Shown here: piece by piece, positions 60,680-64,000 of the stretch
Position numbering within the stretch: the stretch's first letter is position 1
Layout of the letters: every line of letters begins with the position of its first letter
Origin: Bryobacter sp.
GTDB taxonomy: Bacteria > Acidobacteriota > Terriglobia > Bryobacterales > Bryobacteraceae
DNA length: 64,000 nt
Reading direction: 5' to 3'
Assembly: GCA_022843605.1 (NCBI GenBank)
Contig: JALHNI010000007.1
Span: forward strand, 23,532-87,531
Position numbers and translations under genes: made by a program
Notes under the pieces: generated by a model
What the model was told of the DNA's origin: nothing
The model's database searches: none
Seen by the model: the letters and a program-made list of their open reading frames with translations, nothing else

Positions 60680-62116
60680 CTAACCAGCTTGGTTGCGGCG
60701 AAACAGGTGCTGATGCATGGTTGCGCCATGCACGTCGCGATGACGCACGCTTAGCGAACTGATTCCGGATTCACGGGAGAGATCCAGGGTGACGTAGCCG
60801 CCCAGGACACGATGAAACTGATGACGGACGGGATCGAGGCCGGGCGTGCCGCCAGCATGAAGGTCAGAGGCGGCGCCGCAGCCGAACTCGTGGAGGCCGG
60901 TGTCCGGGTCGATGGAATGGTATTGCCAGTGGCGATCGCCGCAGACGGAGATGACGTTGCCGTCGAAGTTGCTCTTGAGAAACTGGCGGAACTCGAGGCT
61001 CTCATGAGCGAAGCCGGCGTTCGAGTGATTGTCGTTCTTCGTTTTGCGATCAGGCCCGACGAGGGGGTTGGGGTTGACGAGGACTTTCCAGGTGGCGGTG
61101 CTGGCCTTGAGTGAAGACATGAGCCACTGTTTCTGTTCGGCTCCCCAAATTGACTTTTGAGGTCCGTCGGGGTCAGTATTCGCGGAGCGATGGTCGCGCG
61201 AATCGGGGAGCCAGAGTTCAAGGTCCGAGCCGATCCGCACAGTGCGGTAGAGGCGGCCGGTGGCGGGGACGGGCACCTGTTCGCGAAAGATGCGTTGACC
61301 CTGGGCGAAGGTGAGGGGCTGCATCTTGGGATCGGTGCGCGAGGGCCAGGCATCGTCGGAAAGAACGTCGTGATCGTCTTTCTGCCAATAGCCGCCGACT
61401 TGTCGCAGGCAGCTCACGAGGGTGGGCAGGCTGTACATGCGCTGCCAGTGATAGCGCGCCAGGGCTTCGCTATTGGCGATGGGGTCTTCGTTGTCGTAGT
61501 AGACGTTGTCGCCGCAACTGAGGAGGAACTGGGGGGCGTCGCGCTGGATGCTGTCGTAGATGTGGAAGCCGTCGGGACGGTCCATGTGGCAGTACATCTG
61601 GCAACTGAGGAGGGCGATGCTGGCAGGCACGGGAGCATTGGCGATGGGTAGGGTGCGGAAGGCACCGTTGAGTTCGCCGTCGACGCGGCGGCTGCGGGCG
61701 GCGCGGGTTTCGATGGAGTAGGTATAGGCCGAGTTGGGCCGGAGACCTTTGAGGTCGGTGAGGACGGCGAAGTCGGCGGCGGAGGCAGCGTCGAGCCAGG
61801 GGCTGGCACCGGAGTTAGGTCCGCGGTAGACCACGCGGAGGTATCCAGGCGCGCCGAGTGCGGCGCCTTCGAGCGAATCGGGACTCAAGCCGGGGGACAG
61901 GTACCTGGCATCCTTACCCTGACCGCGCCGGACGATGCCGCTGGCGAGTCGCTGAGATGAGGCGGTGCGACGTAGCCAGAAGCGGGCGGAGGTGGGCGTC
62001 ATCTCGCCGACTTTGCAGCCGGTGGCCTGATGGGTTTCGCCGGGCACGGCGGCAGTGTAGGCGGGAGTGGCGAGACCCAAGGCAAGGAGTTGGCGGCGGC
62101 TGAGTGAGTCGTGCAT
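60680..62116 (-). CDS. PhoD-like alkaline phosphatase/phosphodiesterase, Tat-exported
   Basis: The 478-residue protein opens with the twin-arginine signal MHDSLSRRQLLALGLATPAY, then a fibronectin-like N-terminal part (TSARFWLRR), and the metallophosphatase core. The metal-binding segments are SCGDNVYYDNEDP, KDDHDVLSDD, LPDSRDHRS and the C-terminal CGDRHWQYHS. PhoD enzymes use Fe3+ and Ca2+ and hydrolyse phosphomono- and diesters outside the cytoplasm. The gene appears to stand alone, 12 bases after the membrane protein gene on the same strand. Confidence 0.85.
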   Translation of the reverse strand: MHDSLSRRQLLALGLATPAYTAAVPGETHQATGCKVGEMTPTSARFWLRRTASSQRLASGIVRRGQGKDARYLSPGLSPDSLEGAALGAPGYLRVVYRGPNSGASPWLDAASAADFAVLTDLKGLRPNSAYTYSIETRAARSRRVDGELNGAFRTLPIANAPVPASIALLSCQMYCHMDRPDGFHIYDSIQRDAPQFLLSCGDNVYYDNEDPIANSEALARYHWQRMYSLPTLVSCLRQVGGYWQKDDHDVLSDDAWPSRTDPKMQPLTFAQGQRIFREQVPVPATGRLYRTVRIGSDLELWLPDSRDHRSANTDPDGPQKSIWGAEQKQWLMSSLKASTATWKVLVNPNPLVGPDRKTKNDNHSNAGFAHESLEFRQFLKSNFDGNVISVCGDRHWQYHSIDPDTGLHEFGCGAASDLHAGGTPGLDPVRHQFHRVLGGYVTLDLSRESGISSLSVRHRDVHGATMHQHLFRRNQAG

Positions 62117-62128
62117 CCGCCGATCAGG

Positions 62129-62728
62129 CTACCACGCGGGGAAAGGATGAGGATTGAGCCGGTGAAGGCGCGGAAGGCCGTCGCGTTGGGGAAGGTGGAC
62201 GCGGATGGCATGCTCGCCAACCCGTTCGAGGGTACCGCCGCCGTGGTAGGCGCTATCGATGGGGCGACGGAGTTGAAATCCGGGAGCCAGTTGGAACTCC
62301 TGCCAGACGTCGACGTAGCAGCCGACAGTGGCGCCGCCGCGGCTGCAGTCCTGACGCATACGAACCTGGTAACCGGGGAAGTGGAGGAGGCCCAAGTCCT
62401 GGTGTAAGCGGGGATCGTTGCGGAGACGCGGCGAGTCGCAAGCGGCGGTGGCCAAAGCGAAGAAGAGGGCCAGGAGGAGAATCGGTGAGAGCAGGACGCA
62501 GCCGGCAGTGCGCCCCCAGAAGGGCAAGCGCAGCAGTGGCCGGATGAGGAAGAAGGGCAAGACGCACAGAGCGAAGTCAGAGAGATAGTCGAGCCAGGGA
62601 TCGGTGAAGCGCAGGCCAGCACGACGAAGGACGATGGCGGCTACGAAGGCGAGGGTCGGCCAAGCGAGGAGCCGATGGAAACGGTGGGCTTTCGACAAAG
62701 AACTCGTCGATTCCGAACTGACCCTCAT
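62129..62728 (-). CDS. hypothetical membrane protein
   Basis: The 199-residue product has three or so hydrophobic segments in its first 95 residues (WPTLAFVAAIVL, LSDFALCVLPFFLI, LLSPILLLALFFALATA), followed by a soluble C-terminal part with several cysteines (CDSPR, RQDCSRG, GCYVDV). The C-terminal part may face the periplasm. The family is not recognised. It ends 12 bases before the PhoD-like gene and may be co-transcribed with it. Confidence 0.6.
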   Translation of the reverse strand: MRVSSESTSSLSKAHRFHRLLAWPTLAFVAAIVLRRAGLRFTDPWLDYLSDFALCVLPFFLIRPLLRLPFWGRTAGCVLLSPILLLALFFALATAACDSPRLRNDPRLHQDLGLLHFPGYQVRMRQDCSRGGATVGCYVDVWQEFQLAPGFQLRRPIDSAYHGGGTLERVGEHAIRVHLPQRDGLPRLHRLNPHPFPAW

Positions 62729-62974
62729 CTTAGACCAGATTACTCCGAAGGCCGCACCTCCGCATCATGATTTCGTCGTCCTGGTGCGGTCGGGCCGTTG
62801 ACGGGATACCCTGCCGGAGTGGGCTCTTACCAACGTGACCCCGTTTTTTCTGTTCGTGTAACATTCATTCTGTAAACCGAATCGGCCGGGTCCTGGGTGC
62901 CGGGCGGGGGCGGGCTAGAGCGACGGGACCGGAACCACAGTTACGGCGGCAACGACGGGATGTAGCGTAAGACC
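62729..62974. other. intergenic region without recognised features
   Basis: No gene, terminator or promoter can be supported in these 246 bases. Confidence 0.4.
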
Positions 62975-63220
62975 ATGGGAATTATTGATTATGATCCTAT
63001 GGAGTCACCTCCCCTAGGGATATTGCTTTTGCTGTACGGTTTGTTGTGCTTCTTTCTGGAGCGTGATACAAGGCGCTTTCTTAACAAGTTTCGCGTTTGG
63101 GGGCGCGACCGATCTCATCTAGAGTCAGAGGCGTTCACTCGTTGGTCGGCCCGGCTGTCATTGTTAGGGATCTACTTTTGGCTGATGTGGCACTATGTGC
63201 GCAAGGTAATATTAGGTTGA
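62975..63220 (+). CDS. small hypothetical membrane protein
   Basis: The 81-residue product has two hydrophobic segments (ILLLLYGLLCFFL near 17-29 and LSLLGIYFWLMWHYV near 61-75) joined by a basic loop. The base composition is clearly more AT-rich than the neighbouring genes, which suggests recent acquisition or relaxed selection. No strong ribosome binding site precedes the ATG. The family is not recognised. Confidence 0.45.
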   Translation: MGIIDYDPMESPPLGILLLLYGLLCFFLERDTRRFLNKFRVWGRDRSHLESEAFTRWSARLSLLGIYFWLMWHYVRKVILG

Positions 63221-63225
63221 CTGGG

Positions 63226-63260
63226 AGATCTTGGCGCCAGACAGATCTTGGTGCCAGACA
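63226..63260. repeat. two tandem copies of a 17-bp unit
   Basis: AGATCTTGGCGCCAGAC is followed directly by AGATCTTGGTGCCAGAC and a further A, one mismatch between copies. It lies between the 81-residue ORF and the permease remnant. Confidence 0.8.
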
Positions 63261-63349
63261 TTCGGCAGGGGATACCAGATCGGGAAAGTTGGGGTGAGTG
63301 AAAATCTCCCCTTCCGGGGTGCCGGGCATCAACGCCTCCCACGGCGAAG

Positions 63350-63563
63350 GCTTGCAGGCGGTGCGACGCTCCGCCGGTGGTGCAGGCACTGCCGGAGTTA
63401 AGGCTGAGCCCGTTGGGACGGTCGCCGGAGGGCAGGCGCGGCGCAAACGCGAGGAGCGCTGAGGCGGCGAGTGCCAGCCCGGCGCCGACCCACAGGACGG
63501 TGGAATCCACCGTCAGGTCCACGGCGCGGACGGAGAAGCGGGCACCAACGCCTTTTCTTGTTG
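63350..63563 (-). pseudogene. remnant of an FtsX-like ABC permease (acidobacterial duplicated permease type)
   Basis: The minus strand encodes about 70 residues that read like the inner part of these permeases: ARFSVRAVDLTVDS, VLWVGAGLALAASALLAF, APRLPSGD, and SHRLQAFAV, the point just before a membrane segment. The rest of a roughly 800-residue permease is absent on both sides; after AFAVGG the reading becomes unrelated. I take it as a decayed fragment rather than a gene. The family identification is from memory of the typical RFSVRALD...LLWVGAGLAL pattern. Confidence 0.55.
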
Positions 63564-63632
63564 TTGACGATCCGAACTGATGTTAGCTTAACAACCGGTG
63601 AATTGGCCGCCAGTCCCCGTTTGAAGTAGGAA

Positions 63633-63659
63633 GGCCGCTTCCGACGAAGCCAAGCGGCC
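63633..63659 (-). terminator. possible hairpin after the partial gene at the right edge
   Basis: GGCCGCTT and AAGCGGCC form an 8-bp stem with an 11-base loop about 10 bases after the stop codon at 63669. No T-tract follows on the minus strand, so it may only be a weak terminator. Confidence 0.4.
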
Positions 63660-63668
63660 CGCAACAGA

Positions 63669-64000
63669 TTATTCAGGTCGATTCAGCCTAAAGCGGAGGA
63701 AGACGCTCGTGCCGTAAGGGCTCGATCCGTAGTAGGGCTTGAGGGTGCTGGCTATCGAGTACGCGGTGACATTGAAGCCCACCGCAGTCTGCACCGGACC
63801 CGCAGAGCCGAGTTCGCGCGTGTATCCAACGGTGTATGCCGCAACATTGTGTGCGCGCTTTCCGGTCTCATCGAAGATCCGGTGCGCCAGATTGTGATTG
63901 TATTCGAAGAGTTCATCGCGTTGGGACCATTCGAATCGAGCGGTTAGGAGGTTCTTCCGGCTGACTGGGACGACGGTTTCCGCCAGCACGGCATTGGTGG
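63669..64000 (-). CDS. C-terminal part of an outer-membrane beta-barrel-like protein (partial)
   Basis: The frame stays open to the right edge, so the gene starts outside the window. The visible 110 residues (VPVSRKNLLTARFEWSQRDELF ... SVFLRFRLN) have alternating hydrophobic residues and aromatic girdle-like positions of a beta-barrel, with a YTVGYTREL strand and a C-terminal strand. It resembles C-termini of unnamed outer-membrane proteins. The internal GTG at 63989 is not taken as the start because the reading continues upstream without a break. Confidence 0.5.
   Translation of the reverse strand, partial: TNAVLAETVVPVSRKNLLTARFEWSQRDELFEYNHNLAHRIFDETGKRAHNVAAYTVGYTRELGSAGPVQTAVGFNVTAYSIASTLKPYYGSSPYGTSVFLRFRLNRPE

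Noticed and set aside
61999..62622. 207-codon minus-strand frame overlapping the hypothetical membrane protein
   Set aside because: It is out of frame with the better membrane-protein candidate (62129-62728) and runs into the PhoD gene in another frame.
1..64000. CRISPR arrays, rRNA operons, intact insertion sequences, prophage
   Set aside because: No repeated spacer-like units, rRNA sequence, transposase or phage structural cluster was found; the tail-fibre-like domain at 38.6-39.2 kb is part of a single chromosomal gene, not a phage module.

Overview
The window looks like a chromosomal stretch of a GC-rich member of the Acidobacteriota, most likely Bryobacterales/Solibacteraceae-like. That placement is an inference from gene content. 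The evidence is two Oar-type TonB-dependent receptors with N-terminal carboxypeptidase-regulatory domains, three DUF1549/DUF1553-DUF1501 gene pairs, two membrane-anchored winged-helix regulators, a tricorn-like protease, and a decayed fragment resembling the acidobacterial FtsX-type duplicated permeases. No rRNA, CRISPR array, intact insertion sequence or prophage is visible. One tRNA gene (Ser, TGA) is present.

Layout. 0.2-4.5 kb: a ToxR-like regulator, then a DUF1549/DUF1553 protein and a DUF1501 protein. 4.5-14.5 kb: a second ToxR-like regulator, divergent from an operon of FAD oxidoreductase, TonB receptor, second FAD oxidoreductase and sialidase-like protein. 14.4-18.4 kb: a second PSD1/DUF1501 pair. 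18.5-22.9 kb: a coiled-coil membrane protein with a clear terminator, a secreted esterase-like hydrolase, a FAH-family protein and tRNA-Ser. 22.9-34 kb: a tightly packed minus-strand operon of SDR, aroK, fabZ, lpxA, lpxI, addB, addA and an MFS transporter, mixing lipid A/fatty-acid synthesis with double-strand-break repair. 34-35.3 kb: a LON-domain protein and a HAD hydrolase.

35.3-54 kb is the most interesting part: a bidirectional catabolic locus around an IclR-family regulator. Leftward run a TonB receptor, an SDR like 2-keto-3-deoxy-L-fuconate dehydrogenase, an enolase-superfamily sugar-acid dehydratase, a secreted beta-helix protein with a phage-tail-fibre-like C-terminus, and a tricorn-like protease. 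Rightward run the IclR gene, an MmsA-type aldehyde dehydrogenase, an iron-dependent alcohol dehydrogenase and a tandem metallo-beta-lactamase-fold protein. Three near-identical 15-bp palindromes (TTCCGCA-N-TGCGGAA type) mark the three promoters, and at two of them the operator half-site sits exactly at the -35 position. An RraA-like/Zn-alcohol-dehydrogenase pair and an SMP-30 lactonase-like gene follow. I read the whole as a predicted sugar-acid uptake and breakdown regulon; its substrate is not known from sequence alone.

54-64 kb: a third PSD1/DUF1501 pair, a universal stress protein with acetate kinase, a PhoD-like phosphatase, small hypothetical membrane proteins, a permease remnant with a 17-bp tandem repeat, and the 3' end of an outer-membrane-barrel-like gene running off the right edge.
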